Source of the DNA: JAJYUU01 sp963822955
GTDB lineage: Bacteria; Actinomycetota; Actinomycetes; Streptosporangiales; Streptosporangiaceae
NCBI GenBank assembly: GCA_963822955.1
Contig: CAWGJS010000002.1
Location: forward strand, 1,860,001-1,924,000
Direction of reading: 5' to 3'
DNA length: 64,000 nucleotides
The notes beneath the pieces are model-generated. The model was not told where the DNA came from. It was given only the letters and a program-made list of their open reading frames with translations, and searched no databases. Positions 1 to 10,471 of the stretch are shown here, piece after piece; position 1 is the first letter of the stretch; every line of letters starts with the position of its first letter. The translations under genes and the position numbers were made by a program.

Positions 1-59
1 TTCCTGCGGACTGCCCGGCTGCTGCACAATGTGCCGCCAGGGTCGGGCATAGTGGCTAG

Positions 60-1141
60 ATGCTGTACTCGACGATCCTGGCAGGTGGCAGCGGCACCAG
101 GCTGTGGCCACTTTCCCGCGCCTGCGAGCCGAAGTTCCTGCACCCATTGACCGGCACGGACCGGTCATTGCTGCAGGCTACCGCCGACCGGCTGAGCGGG
201 CTGTCCGCTGCAGCAGACATCTACGTCGTGACCGGCACCGCGCACGCCGCTGCGATCTCGCGTCAGCTTCCCGCGGTGCCAGCCGCCAACATCCTGGTCG
301 AGCCGTCACCGAGGGACTCGTGCGCAGCGGTCAGCCTGGCCTGCGCGGTGCTGGCCAGGCGTAATCCGGCCGCGATCATGGCCGCGTTCTCAGCCGACCA
401 CCTGATCGGCGACGAGCTGCGGTTCACCGAGGTCATCCGGCAGGCTGAAGCGGCTGCGGCCGATGGATACCTGACCACGGTCGGGATCAGGCCCGGTCAC
501 GCCGAGGTCAGGTTCGGCTACCTGAAGCTCGGCGACCCGCTGCACGGGGCGGCCCGGAGGGTGGCCGAGTTCAAGGAGAAGCCCTCGCTCGAGGTAGCGG
601 CCAGATACGTCGAGTCCGGCCAGTACCTGTGGAACGCCGGAATCTTCGTCTTCGGCGTGCGGGCCTTCCTCGGTGAGCTTGCCCGCCAGCGCCCCGCGCT
701 GCACGCCGGCATCGAGCGCATCGCCGCTGCCTGGGACGGCGCTGACCACGATGCCGTGCTCGCCGAGGTGTGGCCGGGCCTGGAGAAGATCTCGGTGGAC
801 TATGGCGTCCTGGAGGGCGCGGCGGCCGCAGGTAAGGTCGCCACTGTGCCTGCCGATATCCCCTGGAGCGACGTCGGCGACTTCGACTCTCTGGGCGAGT
901 CGCTCCCCGCGGACTCCTCGGGCAATCTCCTATTGGCCCGGAGGCGCAGATCGTCGCCCGCGATGTCAAGGACTCGGTGGTTATTTCGACGACAGACCGG
1001 GTCGTGGCGGTCATCGGCCTCGACGACGTCGTCGTCGTCGACACTGCGGATGCGACGCTGGTCTGCGCCAGGTCGCGGGCGCAGGAGGTCAAGCAGATCG
1101 TCGAGGAACTACGGGAACGCGGCCACGACGGCTGCCTCTGA
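60..1141 (+). CDS. manC: mannose-1-phosphate guanylyltransferase (frameshifted)
   Basis: The enzyme makes GDP-mannose from mannose-1-phosphate and GTP in the cytoplasm, feeding mannosylation of lipids, glycans and proteins. The N-terminus carries the nucleotidyltransferase signature GGSGTRLWPLSR (residues 9-20) followed by PKFLHPL, and the core has FKEKP, LWNAGIF and the typical P-W-S-D-V-G-D-F motif near residue 275. The frame breaks near base 930. In the frame shifted by one base the protein continues as IGPEAQIVARDVKDSVV and ends at the TGA at 1139-1141, giving about 360 aa, the usual length for the short actinobacterial form. A one-base loss in ctcctattggcc explains this. The start is the first ATG, with little leader visible. 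It converges on the glycosyltransferase at 1170. Confidence 0.88.
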
Positions 1142-1169
1142 CTGGTCGGCGACCGGTTTCGCTGATCGC

Positions 1170-2307
1170 TTACTCGGCGCCCTGCGCCGCGGCCCGCTCA
1201 TAACTGATCATGTGCGCCTCAGCGGAAGCTGCCCAGCTGAACTCCATCGCGCGGGAGTAGCCGGCATCGCCGAGTGCCGTACGCCTGGCCGGATCCTCGA
1301 GCAGAGATCGGAGCGCTGCCCGGATGCTCTCAGCGTCCGGCTCGGTGTAGGCAACCGCGTCGCCGCCCACTTCGGGCAGCGCCGTCCGGTGGGTGGTCAG
1401 CACCGGGGCGCCGCAGGCCATGGCCTCCAGGGCGGGCAGCCCGAACCCCTCGCCCGTGCTGGGGAACGCGACGACCTGAGCGCCGCCGAAGAAGCCGGGC
1501 AGGTCGTTGAAATGCAGGTAACCAGGCCTTACCAGGTGCAGGTGAGCCGGCACGGCGGCGATCGCCTCATCGACCTCCTCGCTCCAGCCGCTGGCACCTG
1601 CGAGCACCAGGGCCGGAGGATCAGGCAGGTCGGCGACGGCTGCGGACCAGCCGGCGATCAGGGCCTGCACGTTCTTGCGCGGCTCGAGCGTGCCGAGATA
1701 GGCGATATAGCCCTTGCCATGCAGGCCGAGCCGGTCTGACACCTGGCGGCGCTGCTGCTCGTCCGGCCGGTGGAACAGGGTCATGGTCCACGCCGTGGTA
1801 CGCCACGTCGATCCCGGTGGGGTCGGCTGCCAGTACGCGGACCAGCTCGTCCCTGGTCGCCTTGGACGGAACGATCAGGCGGGTCGCGCGGCGCGCCGAG
1901 GTCCGGATGGCCGCCTTGTAGAACGTCGCGATGACCGGGCTGTGGGCGTCCGGCTCGGTGAAGAACGTCAGATCGTGGATGGTCACGACGACCGGAGTAC
2001 TCGGCCGCAGCGGCATCGAGTAGTGCGGGGAATGGATGACGTTGGCGTCCACCTGCTGCGCAACGAGGGGCAGCCCGCTCTGCTCCCAGGCGAGCCTTGC
2101 CGGCCGGTGCGCGATGGCAGGCGGGCCGGCCACCACCCTGGCATTCGGCACGAGCCGGCCGTATCGCTCCTCATCTGCCCGCTGGCAGGCCACTGCAAGA
2201 TCAGCCCCGGCAACGCCCAATGCGGTGACCAGGCCGTCCACGTATCGGCCAAGCGCGCCGCGGTCCGCAGGAACCGCGGTCGCGTCAACCAGCACACGAG
2301 GCGCCAC
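1170..2307 (-). CDS. GT4-family glycosyltransferase, probably mannosyltransferase (frameshifted)
   Basis: A GT-B fold glycosyltransferase of group 1 (GT4). The N-terminal half, from GTG 2307, has VLVDATAVPADRGALGRYV, then HSPHYSMPL and VVTIHDLTFF. The C-terminal half has the nucleotide-sugar-binding features YLGTLEPRKN, FPSTGEGFGLPALEAMACG and a proline-rich donor loop. The halves lie in different frames that meet near base 1783 at AYHGVD / TLFHRPD. About 378 aa if repaired, normal for the family. An AAGGGAG ribosome-binding site lies about 10 nt before the GTG. Sitting tail to tail with manC, GDP-mannose is a likely donor, but this is inference. Confidence 0.82.
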
Positions 2308-2772
2308 GACCAGTCCCGCTCCCTTCTCTCAGTGCTCCGATTTCCACTCGCTCAGATCCAGTTTGTTTCAGGCTCCGAGTGCTCTCGCCCGCCCGCAACG
2401 TTCCCGACGCGCCGGTGCCTGCAAGAGCTGTGCCTGCGCGGGCGGCACAGCCAACGACCCCGCCCTGGATGTCCCGTCAGATCCGAGCGTACGCCCTCAG
2501 CGGTGCCGCCGCGCCGCCGTGGCAACGGGTCCGGCAGCGACGAACGGCGAGTTCAGTGTTGCTCAGCCAAGAATTCAGCCCGATCCCGCCGGACGTTCAG
2601 CGCCATCCCGCGGAGGCGCCGTGCGTCCTCGCCAAGGCTAGCCAGATCCGGTCCCGCAACCCGGTCAGGCGCGCTCACTACTGGCCACATTTGCGGGCCT
2701 GCCAGAGTGGCTGGCACCGGGCCACGCACGGCTGGTACCCGCCCGGCCTCACACGGCTGCTGACGCCTGGCA
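2308..2772. other. intergenic region, no gene recognised
   Basis: This 465-base stretch lies between the 5' end of the glycosyltransferase and the 3' end of the PDZ/S16 protease, both on the minus strand. It must hold the glycosyltransferase promoter. Open frames exist on the plus strand, but their translations are arginine-, proline- and serine-rich with no family resemblance. I see no tRNA, clear hairpin or repeat. Confidence 0.5.
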
Positions 2773-3813
2773 CTAGCACGACGGCGTGGGCTGCCCCTGC
2801 CTGATGGCCTGCAGGTCCCTGACGGCCTGTGCCAGGGAACTGACCTTGACCAGGCGAAGCCCGGACGGCACGGCGCCCGTGGTGTTCGAGCAGTTGCCGG
2901 CCGGGGTCAGGAAGATCGTCGCGCCAGCCTGCCTGGCACCGGCCATCTTCTGCTGGATGCCGCCGATCGGATCGATCCTGCCATTCGGCTCGATCTCGCC
3001 GGTCCCTGCGATGAACCTGCCGCCAGTGAGGTTGTCCGGCGTGAGCTTGTCGATGATCCCGAGCGCGAACATCATCCCTGCGCTCGGGCCCCCGATACCA
3101 GTCAAGTTGATCTTGATCGTAAACGGGAACCGGTAGGCCGGCGAGCCAGATCGACGCCGATGGCGGGCTCGCTGCTCACGTCCTTAGTCGCCAGGGTGAC
3201 GGTCTTGGTGACGCCCTTGCGATCGATGGTCAGCGTGACGCGCGCTCCCGGCTTGCGGTCCTGGATCATGGTGACGACGGTGTTATGGCAGGTGACGGGC
3301 TTCCCGTCGACTGCGGTGATGTCGTCGCCCGCGTGCAGCACGCCGTAGGCCAGGCATCCCCTTCACCGTCGGCGCCACCGAGTTCACCGTCGTGAACTTG
3401 ATGTTCAGGTAGCACAGGGCCGCTGCCGTGGCGTCCTGCTGCGAGCCCAGCATCTCCTGGGTGTCCTGCTGCACCACCTGCTGCTGCGTCTGGCCGGAGG
3501 AGTAGATCTCGCTCTGCGGGACGACTGCGTCATCGGGCGTTAGCCAGGCGCGAATCGCGCTGAAGATATTGAAGTCTGTGCCGGGCCCGCCGGTATAGGA
3601 CACGGTCACCATGTTGAGATGGCCCGTTGTCGGATAGGTCCGCCGGCCGGTGATCTGGATGAGGTCGCCGTGCTGCGGCTTGCCCAGCGAGTTCAGCGTC
3701 GGACCCAGCGTGTTCAGCGTCGGGCCGGGAGTCAGGGCGACGTACGGTACGGAGACGACCGACGCCACGACCAGCGCGGCGAACACGCAGACACCAGCGA
3801 TGACCAGCGTCAC
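2773..3813 (-). CDS. PDZ domain / Lon-type (S16) membrane serine protease (two frameshifts)
   Basis: A membrane-anchored secreted protease of the YlbL/Rv3194c type. From GTG 3813 there is one N-terminal membrane segment (ITLV-type helix to VVSVPYV), then VALTPGPTLNTLG, a PDZ domain containing HAGDDITAVDGKPV, and a C-terminal Lon proteolytic domain. The catalytic Ser sits in GGPSAGMM and the Lys in GGIQQKMAGARQAGA, 45 residues later, the spacing expected of the Lon Ser-Lys dyad. The frame breaks near 3353 (VKGMPG / AYGVLHAGDD) and near 3143 (IGVDLA / YRFPFTIKINLTG). Repaired length is about 345 aa. It occupies the same neighbourhood as Rv3194c beside the DUF2342 gene. Confidence 0.85.
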
Positions 3814-3858
3814 GAACTGGTCGACATAGGCGGGAGCCGACGGGACATGGGCCGAAGC

Positions 3859-4288
3859 CTACGCACTATCGACCCATTCGCTGTCCCCGCCCGTGAAGAA
3901 CTGGTGCTTCCAGATCGGCACTGTGGCCTTCAGCTCGTCGATCAGGGCGTGACAGGCGGCAAATGCGACATCCCGGTGCTCTGCCCCGACCGCGGCGACC
4001 ACGGCCAGATCGCCCACCTGCAGGTCACCAATCCGGTGCGCGACTGCCAGCGACAGGATCGGGTAGCTGGCCTGCGATCTTCTCGGCGACCCGGCCGAGC
4101 TCGGCGACCGCCGAGGGATGGGCGCTGTAGGACAAGCGCGGTCACGCTGCGTCCATGATCATGATCGCGGACGGTGCCGATGAACACGCGCGATCGCGCC
4201 CGCCGCCGGATCGGCGGCAGCCGCTGCGGATCTCATCGACCGACAGCGGCTCGGAGCGCACCTCGGTCATCCTCACGACAGTCACCAT
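3859..4288 (-). CDS. moaE: molybdopterin synthase catalytic subunit MoaE (three frameshifts)
   Basis: MoaE joins sulfur carried by MoaD to precursor Z to form molybdopterin. Pieces of one MoaE protein can be read in order on the minus strand: SVDEIRS, then AADPAAGAI, VFIGTVRDHDHGRSVTAL, then YSAHPSAVAELGRVAEKIAG, then YPILSLAVAHRIGDLQVGD, and the ending ATVPIWKHQFFTGG, with TAG at 3859-3861. These are the conserved MoaE blocks, including the catalytic Lys of the IWK motif. Three one-base breaks (about 4215, 4135 and 4070) separate them. The start is ATG 4288. The gene sits between the PDZ protease and an SDR gene on the same strand. It could be a real pseudogene, but sequence error is likelier. 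Confidence 0.8.
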
Positions 4289-4329
4289 GTCAAGTTACCG
4301 CCACACTGCGCACACTGGCAGCATTCGCG

Positions 4330-5674
4330 TCAGGACCCGCGCCGCCGCCGCCGGACCTGGCGAACGATGGCCGCGGTGCCGATGACCGCAACAGTGGCGC
4401 CGGCCGCAGTGATCGTGGCGTCCTTTCTTGCCAGCCTCCGGCCGGCCACGGCGTGATGGCCGGCGCGCTGGTCAAGCAGCACCTGGAGCACCTCAGCGTT
4501 GTCCAGTGCGGGGTGCCAGCCGGCCTCGCGCAGGACCTTGCAGTCCACGACCCATGGGTAGACGACATAGCGCAGGTCAGCGACATGCGCAGGGGTGATC
4601 CCGGCCCGGTGCAGGCGCTGGACGGTGCCGAATGTCAGGCCCGGCCGGCAGTTCGATCCGGCGCAGGCCGGCGAGCTCCTCGAGCTCGTCCTGCTCCAGC
4701 CATCCATCGCAGCCAACTGCGAAAGCGCCAGCTATCTGGCCGGCGGCGGCGAGTTCCAGGGCCGACACCAGGTCTTCGACATGGCAGAACTGCCAGCACG
4801 CCGCGCAGCCCTTGACCGCAAGCAGCCGCGGCGCCTCGAAATGGCGGGTGATCAGCGTGTCGATGCCATCGCCGACCAGCGCGGCAGGCCGGGCTATGCA
4901 TACCTGCAGGCCGGGATGGGCGCGAGCCGACCGCTCCGCGAGGTGCTCGATCTCCAGCAGGTCACCGACCACGCTGTCGTCGGACTCGGCGCTGAGCGGC
5001 GCATCCTCAGGCAGCGGGACCGGGTTGTCACGCTGCGCCCCGTAGACCATAGCGCTGGTCACCAGCACGACCCGGCCGACGCCGCCGGCCGCAGCCGCCG
5101 TGAGCACGGTCTGCGCGCCGCGGACGTTGAAGGCACGCCGGGCCCGGGCATCAGAGTCCGGCGACAGGTCGAGATCGGTATGCACGACAACGTCCACGTC
5201 GGCCAGGCGCCCGGCCAGCGCAGGATCACGAACGTCGACTATCCGCCAGGTCACACCGCTGACGTCACCGCGGATGTCATCGATCGCGACAACGCGCCCG
5301 ACCAGCGCGGACGCCGCCAGCCTGGTCGTGAGCGCCAGGCCGAGTCCGTGCGCGGCCCCGGTAACCGCGACCACCGGCCGCATTCCCGCGGCAGGCGGAG
5401 GCTCGAAAGCCCGGGCGGCCACCATGGCCTGAGCCGTTACGCCGGGCTGGGCAGCCCCGGCCTGAACGGCTGTCCCTGCCGGACCCGCTGTCCCAACCTG
5501 AATGGCGTCCGCGCTCCGAGCCGCGTCGCCGCGAGCCGCGTCGCCGTGAGCCGTGTCGCCGCGAGCCGGGTCGGGGCTGGCGTCCCGCTTGCCGGCGCGG
5601 CGCCGCGCCGCCGGAGCCGCCGGCTCCTCGCCGTTGCTGCGCTCAGGGCGAACCCGGCCTACTCGGTTGCTCAC
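4330..5674 (-). CDS. NAD-dependent epimerase/dehydratase (SDR) family protein with C-terminal membrane anchor (frameshifted)
   Basis: From GTG 5674 (AGGAG 9 nt upstream) the protein has about 90 residues of low-complexity Ala/Gly/Arg sequence, then an extended SDR Rossmann domain: VAVTGAAHGLGLALT, a cofactor Asp in VAIDDIRGDVS, DVVVHTDLDL and VLVTSAMVYG. A clear YxxxK catalytic pair is not visible; the matching stretch reads VVGDLLEIEHL, so the enzyme may have lost classical SDR catalysis. The frame breaks near 4640. The rest (LTFGTVQRLHRAGITPAH onward) ends in a hydrophobic segment followed by RQVRRRRRGS, which looks like a tail anchor. It is divergent from the DUF2342 gene and lies upstream of moaE on the same strand. 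Confidence 0.75.
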
Positions 5675-5740
5675 TAGGGACCGCTCCTGGGATAGCTTGG
5701 CGAGTGTGGACCCTTCCATCCTGCCTGAGAGGGCGGGCAG

Positions 5741-7118
5741 ATGACTGAACCTCCCTTCGGCTTTGGCTCCGGCCGCGCTCCGATCCGGGCTCCGGCGATG
5801 AACCCGGCGGCTCCGGCGGCCCGGCCCGCTCGGCCCGTTCGGCGGCATGGGCCCGCTCGGACCGATGGGCGACCCGCAGCAGTTCGCAGAGGCGCTGCGT
5901 CAGTTCGCCGACTTGATGTCCTGGCAGGGCGGGCCAGTGAACTGGGATCTGGCCAAGAACATCGCCCGGCAGACGGTCGCGCAGAAGGGTGACGCCAGCG
6001 TTCTGGAATCCGACCGCAGCAAGGTCACCGAGGCTCTCAGGCTCGCCGATCTGTGGCTGGAGGACGCGACTGAGTTCCCCAGCGGGATCAGGACAGCGCA
6101 AGCCTGGAGCAGGGCCGAGTGGGTCGAGGCAACCCTGCCGGTCTGGTCCAAGCTCTGCGACCCCATCGCCGCGCGTGCCGTTGAGGCCATGAGCGGACTC
6201 ATCGGCACCGACCCGGCAGAGACGATGGCAGAGCTACCGCCTGAGATGCAGGCCATGGTCGGCGGACTCGGCGGTCTCGGCGGCCTTGGCGAGATGATGC
6301 GCAGGATCGGCGGGATGATGGTCGGCGGCCAGACCGGCGCCGCCGTTGGTGCGCTGGCCGAGGAGGTCGTCAGCTCCACTGACGTAGGCTTGCCGCTCGG
6401 CCCGGCGGGCACGGCAGCTCTGCTCCCTGCTGGGGTAGCGGCGTTCGGTGCAGGACTGTCCGTTGACCTGGACGAGGTCCGGCTGTTCCTCGCGCTTCGC
6501 GAAGCCGCACATCACCGACTGTTCGACCACGTGCCCTGGCTGCGCTCCCGGCTGCTCGGTGCCGTCGAGGACTACGCGCGCGGCATCAAGGTGGACGCAT
6601 CCGCGCTCCGCGACGCCATGCCTCAGATTGACCCCTCCAACCCGGAAGCCCTGAATGAGGTGCTTTCGGGAGCTGCGCTCTTCCAGCCGGAGGACACCCC
6701 GGAGCAGAAGGCGGCCCTGGCCCGGCTTGAGACTGTGCTGGCTCTGGTGGAGGGCTGGGTCTCGACTGTCGTCGCCACGGCCGCCAGCGTCCGGCTGCCG
6801 CAGGCAGACGCGCTGGCCGAGGCCACCAGGCGCCGCAGGGCGACTGGCGGGCCAGCGGAGCGCACATTTGCCACGCTGGTGGGGCTGGAGCTGCGCCCCC
6901 GCCGCCTGCGCGAGGCTGCGGCGATCTGGCAGGGACTCACCACCGAGCGGGGCGTGACCGGCCGGGATGCGGTCTGGGCTCACCCGGACCTGCTTCCGAC
7001 CGCGGACGATCTTGACGATCCCGACGGCTTCATCCACGGCAAGACCGAGTTCGATATTTCTGACCTCGGGGGCGACGATTCCGGGGACGACGAAACGGGC
7101 GAGAAGGCTCAGAGCTAG
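5741..7118 (+). CDS. DUF2342 zinc-dependent metallopeptidase-like protein (N-terminal frameshifts)
   Basis: A homologue of Rv3195 and other DUF2342 (zinicin-like) proteins. Conserved segments are FADLMSWQGGPVNWDLAK, the Gly/Met-rich loop with IGGMMVGGQTGAAVGAL, and the presumed metal-site helix LREAAHHRLFDHVPWL, where Glu and His occupy the HExxH-like position although the first His is Arg, as is common here. The start is ATG 5741 (MTEPPFGFGSG). The Gly/Pro-rich N-terminus is split over three frames between about 5790 and 5846, and the frame from ATG 5847 is intact to the stop. The acidic C-terminus ends DDSGDDETGEKAQS. Whether the protein cleaves peptides is unproven for this family. Confidence 0.8.
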
Positions 7119-7424
7119 GTCCGACGGTCCATAGGCGGCCCTAACGCCATTAATGTCCGTCCACAGCAGGTGGACGACATCCCGGCAGTTCAGGAGGACA
7201 GACCATCCAGGCCCGTCCGCTAATTCACAGCGGTATGCGCGGATATCCACAGGAACACGCCGCATGCTCCCCACGATTTGCACAGGGATGTCCACAGGGC
7301 GCCCTTGACCAGCCGACCAGCCGAGCCTAGCTTCGCAGGCCAGGGGTCCCCGGGCCCAGGCCCACCCGCAACCTCCGGGGAAGGGGGGGCGACCGGCCTG
7401 GCTCCCGGGGACTTGGCGACCGGA
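7119..7424. other. intergenic region with clustered DnaA-box-like 9-mers
   Basis: This 306-base gap separates the DUF2342 and ThiF-like genes, both on the plus strand. It contains several TCCACA-type sites in one orientation: CCGTCCACA (7157-7165), ATATCCACA (7243-7251) and ATGTCCACA (7288-7296), plus weaker TTCACA and TGCACA. The actinobacterial DnaA box is TTGTCCACA. A run of seven G lies near 7383-7389. No open frame here looks coding. Confidence 0.4.
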
Positions 7425-8438
7425 ATGTCGGTCCGACGTGACACCCTCGCAGCTGTGAGACCGGCACTGAGAGCAGGGCTACAGCCGTTATGGCGCGACC
7501 GGGATACGGTCCAGATCGGCATCGACCCGCGGCGCGCCGTCGCCATTTCCGGGCTGAGCCGAGCGGCAGACGTGATCCGGCTGCTCGACGGGAGCCGCGA
7601 GCGCGATCAGCTCGTCGCCGAGGCTAGCGCGGGCGGCGTGCAGCCAGCCATGACCGAACGGATCATGACACTGCTCGCCGCGGCCGGAGTCCTGGTGGAT
7701 TTCCCTGCTGAGGTAGTCCGGAGCCTGCCGACAGAGTTGCGCCGGCAGCTGCTGCCGGCGCTGGCAACCGCCTCCCTGGCGGCTCAGGATGGCGACGGCG
7801 GTGCGCGCTGCCTCGCGCGCCGGTCGTCGACGGCAGTGCTCATCTGCGGTCCTGGCCCTATTGCGGGCATCGTTGCCGACTTGCTCACCCGGTCCGGGCT
7901 GCCCACCCAATCGAGCCCTGTGCTCCCGGTGCAGGAGCTCACTGAGCCGCGGCGGACGGTGCGGCCCGACCTCGTGGTGCTCGTCGGGCATCAGTCGCCC
8001 GCCGACACCGCGGACCTGTCGCGGCTGCGGCTGCCGCACCTCGCAGTGCACGCCAGCGAGGCCATTGGCGTCGTCGGCCCGCTCGTGCAGCCTGGGGTCA
8101 CGGCCTGCCTGCGGTGCATCGACCTGGCGAAGGCCGAGCGCGACCCGGCATGGCCGCTGATCCTTGCCCAGCTGGCAGGGCGCAGCGTGGACCCGCCGGC
8201 GTGCGACGCCGTCCTGGCCACGACCGTCGCCGCGCAAGCGGCCGGGCAGGTGCTCGCCTTCGCTGACCAGGCGCCGCTAGCGCAGGCGACGGCGAACGGC
8301 ACGCTGGAGCTCGTCTGCCCGGCCTGGCAGTGGCGGCGCAGAAGCTGGCTGCCGCATCCGGCGTGCACCTGCGGCAGCAGTGAGACGGACGCGCACGATG
8401 CGAGCTCGCGGCAACGGCTAGCTGCGCTGCCCGGATGA
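7425..8438 (+). CDS. ThiF-like / TOMM leader-binding-type protein (Rv3196-like)
   Basis: A 337-residue protein related to the ThiF/E1-like proteins annotated as TOMM precursor leader-binding proteins or cyclodehydratase-like proteins in actinobacteria. The N-terminal half (QIGIDPRRAVAISGL to EVVRSLP) resembles the leader-binding winged-helix part. The C-terminal half begins with CGPGPIAGIVADLL, a Rossmann-like Gly loop. It also carries CLRCIDLAKA and, near the end, HPACTCGS, a CxxC plus CxC set likely to bind zinc. No precursor peptide or YcaO gene lies nearby, so a role in a peptide pathway is not supported here; the gene is part of the conserved whiB7/uvrD2 neighbourhood. ATG 7425 was preferred to a longer upstream frame because the longer one is Pro/Gly-rich and unconserved. 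Confidence 0.7.
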   Translation: MSVRRDTLAAVRPALRAGLQPLWRDRDTVQIGIDPRRAVAISGLSRAADVIRLLDGSRERDQLVAEASAGGVQPAMTERIMTLLAAAGVLVDFPAEVVRSLPTELRRQLLPALATASLAAQDGDGGARCLARRSSTAVLICGPGPIAGIVADLLTRSGLPTQSSPVLPVQELTEPRRTVRPDLVVLVGHQSPADTADLSRLRLPHLAVHASEAIGVVGPLVQPGVTACLRCIDLAKAERDPAWPLILAQLAGRSVDPPACDAVLATTVAAQAAGQVLAFADQAPLAQATANGTLELVCPAWQWRRRSWLPHPACTCGSSETDAHDASSRQRLAALPG

Positions 8439-8630
8439 GGACGAGCGCAGCCCGCGGAGGCCTGCGACGAGTGCCAGCAGCCCCGCTACGGCGATAAGGG
8501 GCCCGAGAGCCGCCCATAGTGAGCTACCTGACATCACGCTCCCGCCCAGAACGCCGAAACCCTGCAGAGCGAAGATCACCCCAGCCACCGCGGCAACGAC
8601 TCCGGCGGTGATGAGCAGGCGATTGACCAT
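8418..8630 (-). CDS. small two-helix membrane protein
   Basis: A 70-residue protein with two hydrophobic segments (ITAGVVAAVAGVIFALQGF and WAALGPLIAVAGLLALVAGL) and a short Arg/Ser-rich tail, LRGLRSSSSGQRS. It overlaps the 3' end of the ThiF-like gene by 21 bases tail to tail and is head to head with the ABC1 gene. The start is ATG 8630. The hairpin topology suggests an integral membrane protein; the function is unknown. Confidence 0.6.
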   Translation of the reverse strand: MVNRLLITAGVVAAVAGVIFALQGFGVLGGSVMSGSSLWAALGPLIAVAGLLALVAGLRGLRSSSSGQRS

Positions 8631-8763
8631 GAGCGCAGTCTCCCTCAGATACTGGTTCAGTGCCCTTAGCGGTAACGGCCCGGCTGCGGTGACCGGTTCG
8701 ACCAGCCCGCTCACGGCTTGCCGGTGCGTCGCGTGTGGCAAGCGTTGCCTTGCATACCCGACA

Positions 8764-10117
8764 ATGGAGATCATGACCGATCTGCCATACCGCACCGTGA
8801 CCAGGACCGCCAAGCTGGCTTCGCTGCCGGTGGGAGTGGCGGGCCGGGCGGCACTGGGACTGGGCAAGCGGCTCGGCGGCAGGCCCGCTGAGATCGTCGC
8901 GCACGAGCTGCAGCAGCGAACGGCGGAGCAGATCTTCCGCGTTCTCGGGGAGCTCAAGGGCGGAGCGCTCAAGCTCGGGCAGGCACTCTCGATCTTCGAA
9001 GCGGCACTGCCGCCGGAGATCGCGGCACCCTACCGGGCCACCCTCACGAAACTGCAGGAGTCCGCGCCTCCGCTGCCGGCAGCGACCGTCCATAAGGTGC
9101 TCGCGGAAGATCTGGGCCCGGACTGGCGCTCCAGCTTCGCCGATTTCGACGACAGGCCCGCGGCGGCCGCATCAATAGGCCAGGTGCACAGGGCCGTCTG
9201 GCACGACGGCCGGGATGTTGCCGTCAAGATCCAGTACCCGGGTGCGGGCAAGGCACTCACCAATGACTTCACCCAGCTGAGCCGCGCGGGCCGCCTGTTC
9301 GGCGTGCTGATGCCCGGGCTGGACGTCAAGCCGATGCTGGAGGAGCTGCGCGCCAGGGTCGTCGAGGAACTCGACTACCGACTCGAGGCGGCGTCGCAGC
9401 AGGCGTTCGCTGACGCCTTCGCCGCAGATCCCGACATCGCGGTGCCCCAGGTACTCACCGCGACCGATCACGTTCTGGTCAGCGAGTGGATGGACGGCAC
9501 TCCGCTGGCCGAGATCATCGCTTCCGGCACGCAGGAACAGCGGAACAGCACGGGCCTGCTGCTGCTCAGGTTCCTGTTCTCCGGCCCGGCCAGCAGGCCT
9601 GCTGCACGCCGACCCGCATCCGGGGAACTTCCGGCTACTGCCGGACGGGCGGCTGGGCGTCCTAGATTTCGGCGCCGTCGATCGCCTGCCTGGCGGGCTG
9701 CCGCTGATCTTCGGCCGGCTGCTGTGGCTGATGCACAATGACGGCGACATCGAGATGGTGGAGCGGGAGCTGCGCGAGCACGGCTTCCTGCGGCCGGGCG
9801 TCAGCATCGACCTCGACGAGCTGCACGCGTTCCTTGCTCCGCTGGCTGAGCCGTCGCGCGGCGAGAGTTTTGCCTTCAGCCGGGAGTGGATGCGGGCCGA
9901 GGCTGCCCAGGTGGCGGATCTGCGGTCCGCTAACGTCGCCAGGCGGCTCAACCTGCCGCCGTCTTATGTGCTTATCCACCGCGTCTCGACTGCCGGCATC
10001 GGCGTCCTGTGCCAGCTGGAGTGCGCCGGCCCGTTCCGGGCCGAGGTGCTGCGGTGGATACCCGGCTACGGGCCCGGCGATGACCTCATCCCGGACGGGT
10101 CGCTCCTCGCCGTCTGA
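8764..10117 (+). CDS. ABC1/AarF (UbiB-like) atypical kinase family protein (frameshifted)
   Basis: A homologue of Rv3197. All the atypical-kinase marks are present: the KxGQ motif in GGALKLGQALS, the Ala-rich loop AAAASIGQVH, the VAVK lysine in DVAVKIQYPG, EELDYRLEA, and after the frameshift HADPHPGNF and LDFGAVDRL. The frame breaks near 9590 (LLRFLFSGPA / LLHADPHPGN) and the second frame runs to 10117. About 450 aa when joined. ATGs at 8764 and 8773 are both possible, with no good ribosome-binding site for either. Related proteins act in quinone synthesis or lipid homeostasis; in mycobacteria this gene is linked to WhiB7-dependent drug tolerance. The substrate is unknown. Confidence 0.85.
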
Positions 10118-10154
10118 GGCCTGCGCAGCTAACACCGCGACGGAAAAAACACCA

Positions 10155-10185
10155 GGGCCCGGGAAGTCCGTTGCTTCCCGGGCCC
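10155..10185. terminator. strong bidirectional hairpin terminator
   Basis: A perfect 12-bp stem, GGGCCCGGGAAG (10155-10166) paired with CTTCCCGGGCCC (10174-10185), encloses a 7-base loop. It lies just after the ABC1 stop on the plus strand and just after the stop of the minus-strand gene ending at 10203. An A-run precedes it at 10143-10149, so the minus-strand transcript would have a U-run after the stem. Confidence 0.85.
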
Positions 10186-10202
10186 GCCCCGCGTTGATGC
10201 GG

Positions 10203-10415
10203 CTAGCTGGCCGACTCGAGGTCCTCGAGCCGGGCCCTCAGCCTGATCGCCTGATCACGCCGGCTGAGCTGCCGCCGCTCAGCGCGCTCAGCCTGCCTCG
10301 TGATCCGCCGACGCAGCCGCGCGCGGCTGGCGTCGCGCTCAGCGGCAGCGACTGCGAGCAGGTGTCGTTGTCGTTCTCGGGCTAGTTGTGGTTGAAGAGG
10401 CGCCATTGCACTCAT
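10203..10415 (-). CDS. small arginine-rich helical protein downstream of whiB7
   Basis: A 70-residue protein (MSAMAPLQPQLARERQRH onward) that is mostly charged helix with many Arg and Glu residues, ending LRARLEDLESAS. I chose ATG 10415 because GAGGG sits 6 nt upstream; an in-frame ATG at 10421 is too close to that site. It follows whiB7 by 56 bases on the same strand and ends at the terminator at 10155-10185, so it is likely co-transcribed. A predicted coiled coil is plausible. Function unknown. Confidence 0.55.
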   Translation of the reverse strand: MSAMAPLQPQLARERQRHLLAVAAAERDASRARLRRRITRQAERAERRQLSRRDQAIRLRARLEDLESAS

Positions 10416-10471
10416 GCTCATCCCTCGTGTTGTCTTCGTTCTCGTACTCCATGGCTGCGCCAAGCTGTGCG

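Noticed and set aside
7425..8438. TOMM/thiopeptide biosynthesis gene cluster
   Set aside because: No YcaO, dehydrogenase or precursor peptide is nearby, and this gene is part of a conserved housekeeping neighbourhood.
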